In this document: positions 24,972 through 34,137 of the stretch, piece after piece
How the letters are laid out: each line of letters opens with the position of its first letter
Numbering within the stretch: position 1 is the stretch's first letter
Assembly (NCBI RefSeq): GCF_001553565.1
Contig: NZ_CP014228.1
Span: 496,001 to 560,000, forward strand
Length of the DNA stretch: 64,000 nucleotides
Reading direction: 5' to 3'
Source: Actinomyces radicidentis
GTDB lineage: Bacteria > Actinomycetota > Actinomycetes > Actinomycetales > Actinomycetaceae
The notes under the pieces: generated by a model
Database searches by the model: none
What the model was told of the DNA's origin: nothing
What the model saw: the letters and a program-made list of their open reading frames with translations, nothing else
Made by a program: the position numbers and the translations under genes

Positions 24972-25742
24972 ATGACCCACCTGCGCCCCTCACCCCAGCC
25001 GCCCCTCACGGGCGACGCCCCGGAGCCGCGGAGGCTCCGCCGTCGGCCCCCGTGGGCCCGTACGCCCGTCCTCAAGACGACGGCAGCGCTCACCGGCCTC
25101 GTCATGGCCGCCTTCGTCCTCATCCACATGATCGGCAACCTCAAGGCGTACCAGGGGCCGGCCGCCTACGACGCCTACGCCGCGTGGCTGCGCGGCATCG
25201 GCTACCCGCTCCTCCCCCACGAGGGGCTCCTGTGGGCGCTGCGGATCGTCCTGGGCGCCTGCCTCGTTCTCCACGTCGCGGCGACACTGACCATCCGCGC
25301 CCGAGGACGCGCGGCCCGCGGCCCGGAGCTGCGCCGCGGGCTCGCCAGGCGCGGTCTCGCCGCCCGGTCGATGACCGTCACCGGGCTGCTGGTGCTCGTC
25401 TTCATCGCCGTCCACCTCCTCGACCTCACCATCGGTCGGCTCGTCGCCCCCTCGGGCTTCCTCGGGCTGACGAGCGGGGCGGACGGCGCTGTCACCGCCC
25501 ACGCCTACGCCAACCTCGTCGCCAGCCTCAGCCGGCCGCCCATGGCCGGCTTCTACCTCCTCGTCATGGCCGTCCTCGGCGTCCACCTCGCCCACGGGCT
25601 GTGGACGGCCGTGGCCGACCTCGGGGTGACCGGGGCGCGCACGCGCCGCCTCCTCGGAGCCCTGGCCGCGCTCGTCGCCGCGGCGGTGGCCATCGGCGAC
25701 GGGATCCTCGCCGTCCTCGTTCTCGCAGGAGCCGTCTCATGA
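24972..25742 (+). CDS. sdhC: Succinate dehydrogenase/fumarate reductase cytochrome b subunit
   Basis: Membrane anchor that binds heme and passes electrons between the flavoprotein/iron-sulfur subunits and menaquinone. 256 residues with five membrane helices; His residues in FVLIHMIGNLKAYQG (about residue 56), LVLHVAAT, FIAVHLLDL and GVHLAHGLW fit heme ligands of a single-subunit (type B) anchor. The N-terminal 35 residues are basic and Pro-rich. The stop overlaps the sdhA start (ATGA). Confidence 0.9.
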   Translation: MTHLRPSPQPPLTGDAPEPRRLRRRPPWARTPVLKTTAALTGLVMAAFVLIHMIGNLKAYQGPAAYDAYAAWLRGIGYPLLPHEGLLWALRIVLGACLVLHVAATLTIRARGRAARGPELRRGLARRGLAARSMTVTGLLVLVFIAVHLLDLTIGRLVAPSGFLGLTSGADGAVTAHAYANLVASLSRPPMAGFYLLVMAVLGVHLAHGLWTAVADLGVTGARTRRLLGALAALVAAAVAIGDGILAVLVLAGAVS

Positions 25743-27739
25743 GCACGACCACCGGCCCCTCCGGCCCTTCGCAGCGCACCACCGCCGAGCCGACGGCGCC
25801 CGTCGACGGCCTCTACGGCGTCGGCCCGGACCTCGACGCCCACCTGCCCGACTGCCCGCCCGAGCGGGCGTGGGAGCAGCGGTGCTCCGAGTACCGGCTC
25901 GTCAGCCCCGCCAACCGGCGCCGCCTGTCCGTCATCGTCGTCGGCACGGGACTGGCCGGCGCCGGGGCCGCCGCGAGCCTGGGCCGTCTCGGCTACCGGG
26001 TCGAGTGCCTCACCCTGCACGACTCCGCCCGGCGAGCCCACTCGGTCGCTGCGCAGGGCGGCATCAACGCCGCGCGCGCCCGCAAGGTCGACGGCGACAG
26101 CCTCGCCCGCTTCGTCAAGGACACCGTCAAGGGCGGGGACTACCGCGGGCGGGAGGCCGACGTCGTCCGGCTCGGCGAGGAGTCCGTCCGGGTCATCGAC
26201 CACATGGAGGCCATCGGCGCACCCTTCGCCCGCGAGTACGGCGGCCGGCTCGCCACCCGCTCCTTCGGCGGCGTCCAGGTCTCCAGGACCTACTACACCC
26301 GCGGGCAGACCGGCCAGCAGCTCGAGATCGCCTGCGCCCAGGCGCTCCAGGAGCAGGTCGAGCGCGGCACGGTGCACCTGCGCACGCGCACGGAGATGCT
26401 CGACCTCATCGTCGCCGACGGCCGCGCCCAGGGCGTCGTGACCCGCGACCTGCTCACCGGGGAGATCCGGGCGCTCACGGCCCACGCCGTCGTCCTCGCC
26501 ACCGGCGGCTACGGCAGCGTCTACCACTACTCGACCCTCGCCATGGCCTCCAACGCGACGGCGACCTGGCGGGCGCACCGGCGCGGCGCGGCCTTCGCGA
26601 GCCCCTGCTACGTCCAGTTCCACCCGACGGCCCTGCCCGTGAGCTCCCACTGGCAGTCGAAGACGACGCTCATGAGCGAGTCCCTGCGCAACGACGGGCG
26701 CATCTGGGTACCGGTGGCGCCGGGCGACCCGCGTCCGGCGGGCGACATCCCCGAGGCGGAGCGCGACTACTACCTCGAGCGGAAGTACCCGGCCTTCGGC
26801 AACCTCACGCCGCGCGACGTCGCCTCCCGCAACGCCCGCGAGCAGATCGAGGCGGGCCGCGGCGTCGGGCCGCTGCGCAACTCCGTCTACCTCGACTTCC
26901 GCGACGCCATCGCGCGCCTAGGGCGGGAGGTCATCGCCTCGCGCTACGGGAACCTCTTCTCGATGTACCTCGACGCCACCGGCGAGGACCCCTACGAGGT
27001 GCCGATGCGCATCGCGCCGGGCGCCCACTTCACCATGGGCGGGCTTTGGGTCGACTTCGACCAGATGTCGACCGTGCCGGGACTTTTCGTGGGCGGAGAG
27101 GCCTCGAACAACTACCACGGGGCGAACCGGCTCGGCGCGAACTCGCTGCTGAGCGCGAGCGTCGACGGGTGGTTCACGCTGCCGCTCAGCGTCCCGTCCT
27201 ACCTCGCCGGGCTCGTCGGCTCCGAGCCGCTGGGCGAGGACGCCCCAGAGGCCATCGAGGCGGTGGAGGCGACGCGACGGCGCGTGGCAGCGCTGCTCGC
27301 CGTCGACGGCGCCCACCGCCCCGTCTGGTTCCACCGCAGGCTCGGCGAGGTGCTCTACGCCGGCTGCGGGGTGAGCCGCAGCCGCGAGGGACTCCTCCCG
27401 GCCCTGGAGGAGGTGCGGGCGCTGCGCGAGGAGTTCTGGCGGGACGTCCGCGTGGTCGGCAGCGGCGAGCGCCTCAACCAGGAGCTCGAGCGGGCCCTGC
27501 GGGTCGCGGACTTCCTCGAGCTCGCCGAGGTCATGGTCCTCGACGCCCTCGACCGTCGCGAGTCCGCCGGCGCCCACTTCCGTGAGGAGCACGCCACCGC
27601 CGAGGGCGAGGCCCAGCGCGACGACGAGCACTGGTGCTCGGTCACGGCCTGGGAGACCACGCCCGACGGCTGGCACGTGAGGCGCAGCGAGCCGCTCGCC
27701 TACTCCCTGGTCCCCATGCAGGTGAGGAGCTACCGATGA
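25739..27739 (+). CDS. sdhA: Succinate dehydrogenase/fumarate reductase flavoprotein subunit
   Basis: 666 residues. FAD-binding VIVVGTGLAGAGAAASLGRL (residues about 62-81), the covalent-FAD His region SVAAQGGINAARA, SRTYYTRGQTGQQLE, QFHPTALPVSSHW, the catalytic Arg in LTPRDVASRNARE and HGANRLGANSLLS near the C-terminal part. It oxidises succinate to fumarate or works in reverse. Start and stop are coupled to sdhC and sdhB by 4-bp overlaps. The N-terminal 40 residues before the FAD fold are longer than in enterobacterial SdhA, as in other actinobacterial type-B enzymes. Confidence 0.95.
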   Translation: MSTTTGPSGPSQRTTAEPTAPVDGLYGVGPDLDAHLPDCPPERAWEQRCSEYRLVSPANRRRLSVIVVGTGLAGAGAAASLGRLGYRVECLTLHDSARRAHSVAAQGGINAARARKVDGDSLARFVKDTVKGGDYRGREADVVRLGEESVRVIDHMEAIGAPFAREYGGRLATRSFGGVQVSRTYYTRGQTGQQLEIACAQALQEQVERGTVHLRTRTEMLDLIVADGRAQGVVTRDLLTGEIRALTAHAVVLATGGYGSVYHYSTLAMASNATATWRAHRRGAAFASPCYVQFHPTALPVSSHWQSKTTLMSESLRNDGRIWVPVAPGDPRPAGDIPEAERDYYLERKYPAFGNLTPRDVASRNAREQIEAGRGVGPLRNSVYLDFRDAIARLGREVIASRYGNLFSMYLDATGEDPYEVPMRIAPGAHFTMGGLWVDFDQMSTVPGLFVGGEASNNYHGANRLGANSLLSASVDGWFTLPLSVPSYLAGLVGSEPLGEDAPEAIEAVEATRRRVAALLAVDGAHRPVWFHRRLGEVLYAGCGVSRSREGLLPALEEVRALREEFWRDVRVVGSGERLNQELERALRVADFLELAEVMVLDALDRRESAGAHFREEHATAEGEAQRDDEHWCSVTAWETTPDGWHVRRSEPLAYSLVPMQVRSYR

Positions 27740-28491
27740 GGGTCGACCTCGAGATCTGGCGTCAGGACGGGCCGCGGGCGCAGGGGCGCTTCGTCGAGTA
27801 CGTCGTGGAGGACGCCGAGCCGGAGATGAGCCTGCTGGAGCTCCTCGACCGCCTCAACGACCTCATCGTGAGCGAGGGTGGCGATCCGGTGGCCTTCGAG
27901 TCGGACTGCCGCGAGGGGGTCTGTGGGGCCTGCGGCTTCCTCGTCAACGGCCGGCCGCACGGGCCCGTGGACCGCACCCCGGCGTGCCGGCAGCACCTGC
28001 GCGCCTTCCCCGGGGTGACGCGCTTCCGCCTCGAGCCGCTGCGCTCGGCGGCCTTCCCGGTCATCCGGGACCTTGTCGTGGACCGCTCGAGCCTGGATGC
28101 GCTCATCCGGGCGGGTGGAACCGTGGACGTCGCGGCCGGGACCGCGCCCGACGCCGACTCGGTCCTCCAGCCGCACGCCCGGGCCGAGCTCGCGCTCGAC
28201 TTCGCGGCCTGCATCGGGTGCGGGGCGTGCGTCGCGGCCTGCCCGAACGGGTCGGCGGCGCTCTTCGCGGGAGCGAAGGAGGCGCACCTTGCGCTCATCC
28301 CGCAGGCTGCGGCCGAGCGCTCACGTCGCGCGCGGCGGATGAGCGCCGCCCTCGACGAGCTCTTCGGGCCGTGCTCGCTGTACGGCGAGTGCGTCCTCAC
28401 ATGCCCGGCTGGGATCGCGATCGAGGCGATCAGCGTCCTCAACCGGGAGGTCCACCGCGCGGCCTGGCGGGGTTGGGGCCGGGACGACTGA
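27736..28491 (+). CDS. sdhB: Succinate dehydrogenase/fumarate reductase iron-sulfur subunit
   Basis: 251 residues. Three clusters can be read: [2Fe-2S] in DCREGVCGACGFLVNG (with a further Cys in TPACRQHL), [4Fe-4S] in ACIGCGACVAACPNGS, and [3Fe-4S] ligands in CSLYGECVLTCPAGI. It relays electrons from SdhA to the quinone site in SdhC. Last gene of the sdhCAB operon. A palindrome follows 90 bp downstream and separates it from the convergent citrate synthase gene. Confidence 0.95.
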   Translation: MRVDLEIWRQDGPRAQGRFVEYVVEDAEPEMSLLELLDRLNDLIVSEGGDPVAFESDCREGVCGACGFLVNGRPHGPVDRTPACRQHLRAFPGVTRFRLEPLRSAAFPVIRDLVVDRSSLDALIRAGGTVDVAAGTAPDADSVLQPHARAELALDFAACIGCGACVAACPNGSAALFAGAKEAHLALIPQAAAERSRRARRMSAALDELFGPCSLYGECVLTCPAGIAIEAISVLNREVHRAAWRGWGRDD

Positions 28492-28580
28492 GGAGACCAG
28501 CCCCTCTCCAACCCCAACCCCCAACCCGTGGTCGACGGCGCAGTGTGGTCGGACGGCCAGCCCCCGCCCGCCCCAACCCG

Positions 28581-28658
28581 TGGTCGACCGTCTATGCACC
28601 CGTCGACCGTCTGAATCCCCGGATCTAGACGGTCGACGGGTGCATAGACGGTCGACCA
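28581..28658. repeat. Long palindrome, copy 2 (32-bp perfect arms)
   Basis: Perfect 32-bp arms (beginning TGGTCGACCGTCTATGCACC) and a 14-base loop. Same family as 24715-24792, but AATGCA in the left arm is TATGCA here, with the matching change in the right arm. It sits between convergent sdhB and gltA and could act as a two-way terminator. Related short pieces (ACCCGTGGTCGACGGCG) occur near 28525 and 30330. Confidence 0.9.
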
Positions 28659-28686
28659 GCGCGGAAGGCGGAAGCCCGCGAGAGCC

Positions 28687-30093
28687 TCAGACGCGGGTGA
28701 CGCGGTCCAGGCTCGGGACGCCGACGCGGGTGCCCGGGTAGGCCTGGCCCTTCTTCTCCCGACGGTGCATGGCGACGTAGTGGCGCTCGGTCTCGCCGGT
28801 GTAGACCTGGCGCGGGCGGCCGATGCGCTTGGCCGGGTCGGTGATCATCTCGCGGTACTGGGCGATCCAGCCGGGCAGGCGGCCGATCGCGAAGAGCGGG
28901 GTGAACATCTTCGTCGGGAAGCCCATGGCCTGGTAGATGAGGCCCGTGTAGAAGTCGACGTTCGGGTAGAGCTTGCGGGAGACGAAGTAGTCGTCGTGGA
29001 GGGCGACCTCCTCGAGCTGCATCGCGATCTCGAGCTTGCGGTCGCCGTCGTCGGAGCCGAGCCGGGTGAGGACGTCGTGCGCGGTCTCCTTCACGAGGGC
29101 GGCGCGCGGGTCGTAGTTCTTGTAGACGCGGTGGCCGAAGCCCATGAGCTTGACCCCGTCCTCCTTGTCCTTGACCTTGCGGACGAACTCCTCGGTGCTC
29201 ATGCCCTCGGTCTGGATGCGGTCGAGCATGCGCAGGACGGCCTCGTTGGCGCCGCCGTGGAGCGGACCGGACAGGGCGCCGACGCCGGCGGCGACGGAGG
29301 CGTACATGTTCGCGTCCGAGGAGCCGACGAGGCGGACGGTGGAGGTGGAGCAGTTCTGCTCGTGGTCCGCGTGGAGGATGAAGAGCATGTCCAGGGCCTT
29401 CACGACCGCGGGGTCGATCTCGTAGGACTGGTAGGGCATGCCGAAGGTCATGTGGAGGAAGTCGTCGACGTAGCCGCGCTTCGGGTCCGGGTAGAGCAGG
29501 GGCAGGCCGACGGCGCGGCGGGCGATGTAGGAGACCATCGTCGGCATCTTGCTCAGGAGCAGGACGGTGGCGAGCTCGCGCTCGTAGGGGTCGTGCGGGT
29601 CGAGGGTCTCCTCGTAGTAGGTGGCCAGGCCCGAGATCCCCGCCTGGAGGATGGCCATGGGATGGCCCGAGGAGGGGAAGGAGGTGAAGAAGGAGCGGAA
29701 GTCCTCGTGGAGGAGGCGGTGCCGCGCGATGCGGCGCTCGAAGCGCTCGAAGGTCTCCTGGTCCGGCAGCTCGCCGTTGATGAGGAGGTAGGCGACCTCG
29801 AGGAAGGAGGAGGACTTGGCGAGCTCGGCGATGGGGTAGCCGCGGTAGCGGAGGATGCCGGCGCCGCCGTCGATGTAGGTGATGTCCGAGGTGCACGAGG
29901 CGGTGTTGGTGAAGCCCGGGTCGAGGGTGACCAGCCCGGTGGTGCCCAGCAGCTTGCCGATGCCGAGGCCGTCGGAGCCCTCCGAGGCGGTGGAGCGGGG
30001 GAGCTCGAGCGTCGTGCCCTCGACGGTGAGGGTCGCGGGGCCGCCCTGCTCAGGGGCCTGGGGCTCGGTGGACGAGTCGCTCGCGTTGGTCAT
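28687..30093 (-). CDS. gltA: Citrate synthase
   Basis: Condenses oxaloacetate and acetyl-CoA. 468 residues from the ATG at 30093, which has AAGGAGG 5 bp upstream. Conserved GGAGILRYRGYPIAELA near the N-terminus, the first catalytic His in FILHADHEQNCSTSTVR, PLHGGANEAVL, MGFGHRVYKNYDPRA and the Asp of the NVDFYTGL motif. Type II (hexameric type) length. Together with sdhCAB it places TCA-cycle functions next to each other. Confidence 0.96.
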   Translation of the reverse strand: MTNASDSSTEPQAPEQGGPATLTVEGTTLELPRSTASEGSDGLGIGKLLGTTGLVTLDPGFTNTASCTSDITYIDGGAGILRYRGYPIAELAKSSSFLEVAYLLINGELPDQETFERFERRIARHRLLHEDFRSFFTSFPSSGHPMAILQAGISGLATYYEETLDPHDPYERELATVLLLSKMPTMVSYIARRAVGLPLLYPDPKRGYVDDFLHMTFGMPYQSYEIDPAVVKALDMLFILHADHEQNCSTSTVRLVGSSDANMYASVAAGVGALSGPLHGGANEAVLRMLDRIQTEGMSTEEFVRKVKDKEDGVKLMGFGHRVYKNYDPRAALVKETAHDVLTRLGSDDGDRKLEIAMQLEEVALHDDYFVSRKLYPNVDFYTGLIYQAMGFPTKMFTPLFAIGRLPGWIAQYREMITDPAKRIGRPRQVYTGETERHYVAMHRREKKGQAYPGTRVGVPSLDRVTRV

Positions 30094-30347
30094 GGTGCCT
30101 CCTTGCGGCTGACGACGGAGGACGCAGCAGCCCCGTCGCGGCGCTCTCCGACGAGCGCAGAGCCGCGACCGGGGCCAAGGTCCTGTTCCGTGGACCACTG
30201 TAGTGGGTGCTGGGCCACACCGGGTCCAAGTGGACTGGCCTTCGGTGACGGATCGGCGTCAGCCGTCAGCACGCACGGACGCCGGGCGGGCCCGGTGCCG
30301 CGTCGGGCACCGGCTCACCCGTCTGGACCCGTGGTCGACGGCGGGGC

Positions 30348-30656
30348 TCAGCCCTCGGCGACGAGGTCGGCGTACTCGGGGTGGCGCTCGATGTAGGAGG
30401 CGACGAAGGAGCAGGTCGGGACGCCCCTGCCGCCGACGCCGCGCACCGAGTCGAGCGCGCTGGAGGCGAGCGCCGAGCCGGCGCCCCGTCCCTCGAAGCG
30501 CGGGTCGACCTCGGTGTGCGGCATGGTGACGACGTCGCCGTCGACCACGTACTCGAGGAAGCCCGCGAGCTCGCCGTCGATCCTGGCCTCGTAGCGGTTG
30601 GCGTGCTTGGCGTCGGTGACCTCGACGGCGGGGTTCTCGTTGGCTGCGTTGGTCAT
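30348..30656 (-). CDS. Small GNAT-type N-acetyltransferase (YjdJ/NATD1-like)
   Basis: 102 residues. HANRYEARIDGELAGFLEYV and TMPHTEVDPRFEGRGAGSAL form the compact acetyl-CoA-binding core; the GRGAGSALASSALDSVR segment is the pyrophosphate loop. CSFVASYIERHPEYADLV ends the protein, as is usual for this small family. Substrate unknown. Confidence 0.85.
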   Translation of the reverse strand: MTNAANENPAVEVTDAKHANRYEARIDGELAGFLEYVVDGDVVTMPHTEVDPRFEGRGAGSALASSALDSVRGVGGRGVPTCSFVASYIERHPEYADLVAEG

Positions 30657-30730
30657 GGGGCGTCCTTCCTCGGGCGGGGCGCCGTCCCGGTGACGGGACG
30701 ACGAGTGCCCTCCGAGGGTATCGCCGCAGG

Positions 30731-31933
30731 TCAGGCCCGGAACAGGTCGGTGGCGCGCAGGCGCTCACAGGCGGCGGCGACGCGCTCGTCGGAGTCGGTG
30801 AGGCTGACGCGGACGCGACCCGCCCCGGCCTCGCCGTAGAAGTCGCCCGGGGCGACGACGATCCCGAGCTCGGCGAAGGCGCCGACGAGGTCGAAGGCGC
30901 TCATCGACTCCGGCCCCGAGAGCCACAGGTACAGGCCCGCGACGCTGGCGGGGTCGTTGGTGAGGCCGGCGGCGGCGGTCGCCTCGACGAGCTGCTCGCG
31001 GCGGGCCCGGTAGCGCTCCTTCTGTGCGGCGACGTGCGCCTCGTCGCTGAGCGCGGCCACCATGGCGGCCTGGACGGGGGCCGGCACGAGCAGCCCGGAG
31101 TGCTTGCGGACCTCGGTGATGGCGCCGACGAGCTCGGGGTCGCCAGCCAGCATGGCGGCGCGGTAGCCGGCGAGGTTGGACTGCTTGGACAGCGAGTAGA
31201 GGACCAGGAGGCCGGAGCGGTCGGGCTCGCCGTCGGGGCCGGCGCCGCCGACGCGGGCGTCGAGGAGGCTCGGGACGCCGTCGGCGGCCGCTCCCTCCCA
31301 GCCGAGCTCGGCGTAGCACTCGTCCGAGATGACGACGGCGCCGCGCTCGCGCGCCCAGGAGACGACGCGGGCGAACTGCTCGACGGACAGGACGCGCCCG
31401 TCGGGGTTGCCGGGGCTGTTGACCCAGACGATGGCCACCTCGCCGCCCGGCAACTCCCAGGTGGCAGGGTCGGCGTCGGTGTCGACGGGCACGGGGGTAG
31501 CGCCGGAGATCCGGGCGCCGACGTCGTAGGTGGGATAGGCGGCCCGCGGGTGGAGGACGAGGTCGCCGGGGCGGGCGCCGAGCTGGAGGGGCAGGAGGGC
31601 GACGGTCTCCTTGGAGCCGATCGTCGGGATGACGCAGGCGTCGGTGAGGCCGGTGACGCCGCGGCGGCGCGCGAACCACCCGATGATGACGGCCCGCACG
31701 GCCGCGGTGCCGACCGTGGCCGGGTAGCCCGGGGCGTTGGAGGCCGCGGCAAGGGCCTCACGGGCGAGCGCGGGGGTGTCGTCCACGGGGGCGCCCACGG
31801 CGAGGTCGACGACGCCGTCCGGGTGCTCGGCGGCGCGTGCCCGGTAGGGGGCCAGCGAGTCCCAGGGGAAGTCGGGCAGCGCGAGGCGGCGCGGCAGGAC
31901 GGTGCGGGAGCGGGGGCTCGTCTGCGTGGTCAC
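30731..31933 (-). CDS. dapC: Succinyldiaminopimelate transaminase-like aminotransferase
   Basis: PLP enzyme of aminotransferase class I/II, probably making N-succinyl-L,L-diaminopimelate from the keto acid after DapD. GTG at 31933, 400 residues. AVGAPVDDTP, TIGSKETVALLP, VNSPGNPDGRVLS, SDECYAELGW and the PLP Lys in YSLSKQSNLAGYRAAM are visible, and the final Arg region is GAGRVRVSLTD. The N-terminal LPDFPWDSLAPYRARAAEHP is typical of actinobacterial DapC. DapC against a general aspartate-type aminotransferase is an inference strengthened by dapD nearby. Confidence 0.85.
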   Translation of the reverse strand: MTTQTSPRSRTVLPRRLALPDFPWDSLAPYRARAAEHPDGVVDLAVGAPVDDTPALAREALAAASNAPGYPATVGTAAVRAVIIGWFARRRGVTGLTDACVIPTIGSKETVALLPLQLGARPGDLVLHPRAAYPTYDVGARISGATPVPVDTDADPATWELPGGEVAIVWVNSPGNPDGRVLSVEQFARVVSWARERGAVVISDECYAELGWEGAAADGVPSLLDARVGGAGPDGEPDRSGLLVLYSLSKQSNLAGYRAAMLAGDPELVGAITEVRKHSGLLVPAPVQAAMVAALSDEAHVAAQKERYRARREQLVEATAAAGLTNDPASVAGLYLWLSGPESMSAFDLVGAFAELGIVVAPGDFYGEAGAGRVRVSLTDSDERVAAACERLRATDLFRA

Positions 31934-32263
31934 GGGCTGATTGTGCCCCGGGACGCGGCGACGGCGCCGAGCCGTCCAGCGGGCGGCTGTCATCGGCACC
32001 ATCGCAAGCATCCAACAAGCACTTGCCCGTTACCTTGTTGGTGGTTGCCGGCGAGGGATGCCGGTGGCCGGGCCAGCGGTGGTCGGCATGATGTCTTGCC
32101 CCTGTCTTGAATGATCCGGGGGGTGTTGTCACCGGCCGCCGCAGGGCTGCTGGTTCACCGCTGATCAGGGGAACGGACCGAGACTCGAGTCCTTTCGTAA
32201 CGTGGGTGCGGGACCAGCCGCTCGAGGCTGGCCCCGTGTCCTGCGAGACGAAGGAGCACCGCG
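31934..32263. other. Non-coding stretch before the second IS110 transposase
   Basis: 330 bp with no supported gene. Holds the dapC promoter region at its left and, at 32012-32041, a hairpin CCAACAAG/CTTGTTGG. The right half is probably the left end of the second IS110-family element, since AAGGAG lies 8 bp before its start codon at 32264. The exact element boundary could not be found. Confidence 0.5.
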
Positions 32264-33480
32264 ATGCGCACCGACGAGATCGATGTGTTCATCGGGACCG
32301 GTCGTGGGCAAGTCCGACCACTGGGCCACCGCCCTGAACAGGGACGGCAAGCGCCTGTTCGACAAGGCCCTGCCCAACGACGAGGCCCGCCTACGCGACC
32401 TCTACAAGCGGCTCGGGGAGCACGGCCGGGTGCTGGTGGTCGTGGACCAGGTGCGCCACCATCGGCGCCCTGGCCGTCGCCGTCGCCCAGGACATGGGCA
32501 TCGCCGTGGGCTACCTGCCCGGCCTGTCCATGAGACGCATCGCGGACCTGACGCCCGGCAACGCCAAGACCGACGCCAGAGACGCCGCCGTCATCGCCGA
32601 GGCCGCACGCACCATGCCCCACACCCTGCGAGCCCTGGACGCATCTGATGAGGAGGCGGCGGCCCTGTCGATGCTCACCGGCTCCAGGCCTCGACCTGGC
32701 CCGCCAGGTCAACCAGACCACGGGCCGCATCCGGGGCCCGTGTGCACCCAGACCTCGCCCCGCCCTGGAGAAGATCCTGGGCCCATGGCTCGAGCACGAC
32801 GCCGTCCTTGAGGTCATCGTCTCCTGGCCCACCCCCGCCGCACTGCGCAAGGCCGGGCGGGCGCGCGTGGACGCCAAGCTCAAGGCCCACGGCGCCCGCC
32901 GCCACGCCACCTGGGCTGGCGCCATCATCGACGCCCTGACGGCCCAGTCCGTGGTGGTGGCAGGCACCGACGCCGCCGGGGTGGTCCTGCCTCACCTGGC
33001 GCGTCAGCTCATCTCCCTGCACGCCCAGAGGGCCGACGTCGCCTCCCAGGTCGAGGCCCTGGTGGAGGCCCACCCTCATGTGCCAGGTCCTGACCTCCAT
33101 GCCCGGCATCGGGGTCAGGACCGCAGCCGTGCTGCGTCGCCGAGACCCTCGGACGCTCCTTCGCCTCCGGGGCGCACCTGGCCTCCTACGCAGGCCTGAC
33201 CCCGGTGACGCGGCGTTCGGGGTCCTCGATCCGCGGCGAGTACACCTCCCACGCCGGCAACAAGAGACTCAAGCGAGCCATGTTCCGCTCCGCCTTCGCC
33301 TCACTGCGCTCGGACCCAGTCAGCCGCGCCTACTACGACCGCAAGATCGCCCAGGGCAAGCGCCACAACCAAGCCGTCATGGCCCTGGCCCACCGCCGCA
33401 TCCTCACCCTGCATGCCATGATCCGCGACGGCGCCCTCTATGACCCCCAACCAACCCACCAGCTACCCGCCGCCGCTTGA
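32264..33480 (+). pseudogene. IS110-family transposase with multiple frameshifts
   Basis: Homologous residues run through the stretch but in changing frames. MRTDEIDVFIG at the start, then HWATALNRDGKRLFDKAL, VGYLPGLSMRRIADLTPGN, KTDARDAAVIAEAARTMP (DEDD region), LGPWLEHDAVLEVIVSW, VLTSMPGIGVRTAAV, SYAGLTPVTRRSGSS and RLKRAMFRSAFASLRSD. Changes of frame occur near 32300, 32455, 32690, 32755, 33085 and 33140. It is clearly distinct from the IS110 copy at 4771-5844. Not functional as read. Confidence 0.88.
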
Positions 33481-33560
33481 CCAACAACATAGGGGCACCC
33501 CCCTTCATCCGCGAATGCGACACTGGTCACACCCTACTCACTCCCTGAAAGGTCACGACC

Positions 33561-34088
33561 ATGAATCGCGCACGCGTCCCAATCAAGCCCATCCTCGCCA
33601 GCTTGCTCGTATGTGCCTTCGGTATCCTCGGCCCCACTCCGTTGGCCGCAGCCGCTAGCCCCACGCAGCCCGTTGCTCGACAATCGCCAACGAGCGTCGT
33701 TCCGAACGACTCGACCATGACGGTGTACTCACCAACCGCAGGTCGTGCCGTAGCACTCACCTCGACCGGGACATATACGGCTCAGCGCTCCGCCGACGGC
33801 TCTACTGTCACGCTCACGTTCCCCGACGGGCACTCGGTCACGGTTAACGCTCTGCAAGCACCAGACCTCGAGTCCAGCGGTAACGTCCACACGTCAGACA
33901 TGGCGGCGAGGCACAGCACATTTGCTTGCTCGATGGCGATCACGGTTGTTGGCTGGATCCACTCCTGGGGATGGACCGCAGCCGCAGCCCTCCTCGCCAC
34001 ACAGGGCGCTGCGGGCGCAGCCATCGCTGCGTACGTCTGGGCATACGGCGTCGACACGTTCTTCGTGTGGGTCGGCACACATTGTTGA
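33561..34088 (+). CDS. Secreted protein with two-Cys hydrophobic C-terminus
   Basis: 175 residues, family not recognised. Basic N-terminus and hydrophobic signal (residues about 8-31, LASLLVCAFGILG) with a likely Ala-rich cleavage site. The middle is Thr/Ser rich with a beta-type STVTLTFPDGHSVTVN. The final 53 residues (Cys123 to the C-terminal Cys175) are almost wholly hydrophobic and Ala/Gly/Trp rich, for example VVGWIHSWGWTAAAALLATQ. Ribosome site GAAAGG. The layout recalls the secreted protein at 9662-10171. A membrane-active peptide released from a precursor is possible; not shown. Confidence 0.6.
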   Translation: MNRARVPIKPILASLLVCAFGILGPTPLAAAASPTQPVARQSPTSVVPNDSTMTVYSPTAGRAVALTSTGTYTAQRSADGSTVTLTFPDGHSVTVNALQAPDLESSGNVHTSDMAARHSTFACSMAITVVGWIHSWGWTAAAALLATQGAAGAAIAAYVWAYGVDTFFVWVGTHC

Positions 34089-34137
34089 CATGAAAGTGCA
34101 ACCAGGCGATGGAGGAATCAGAACCGAGGAGACGAGG

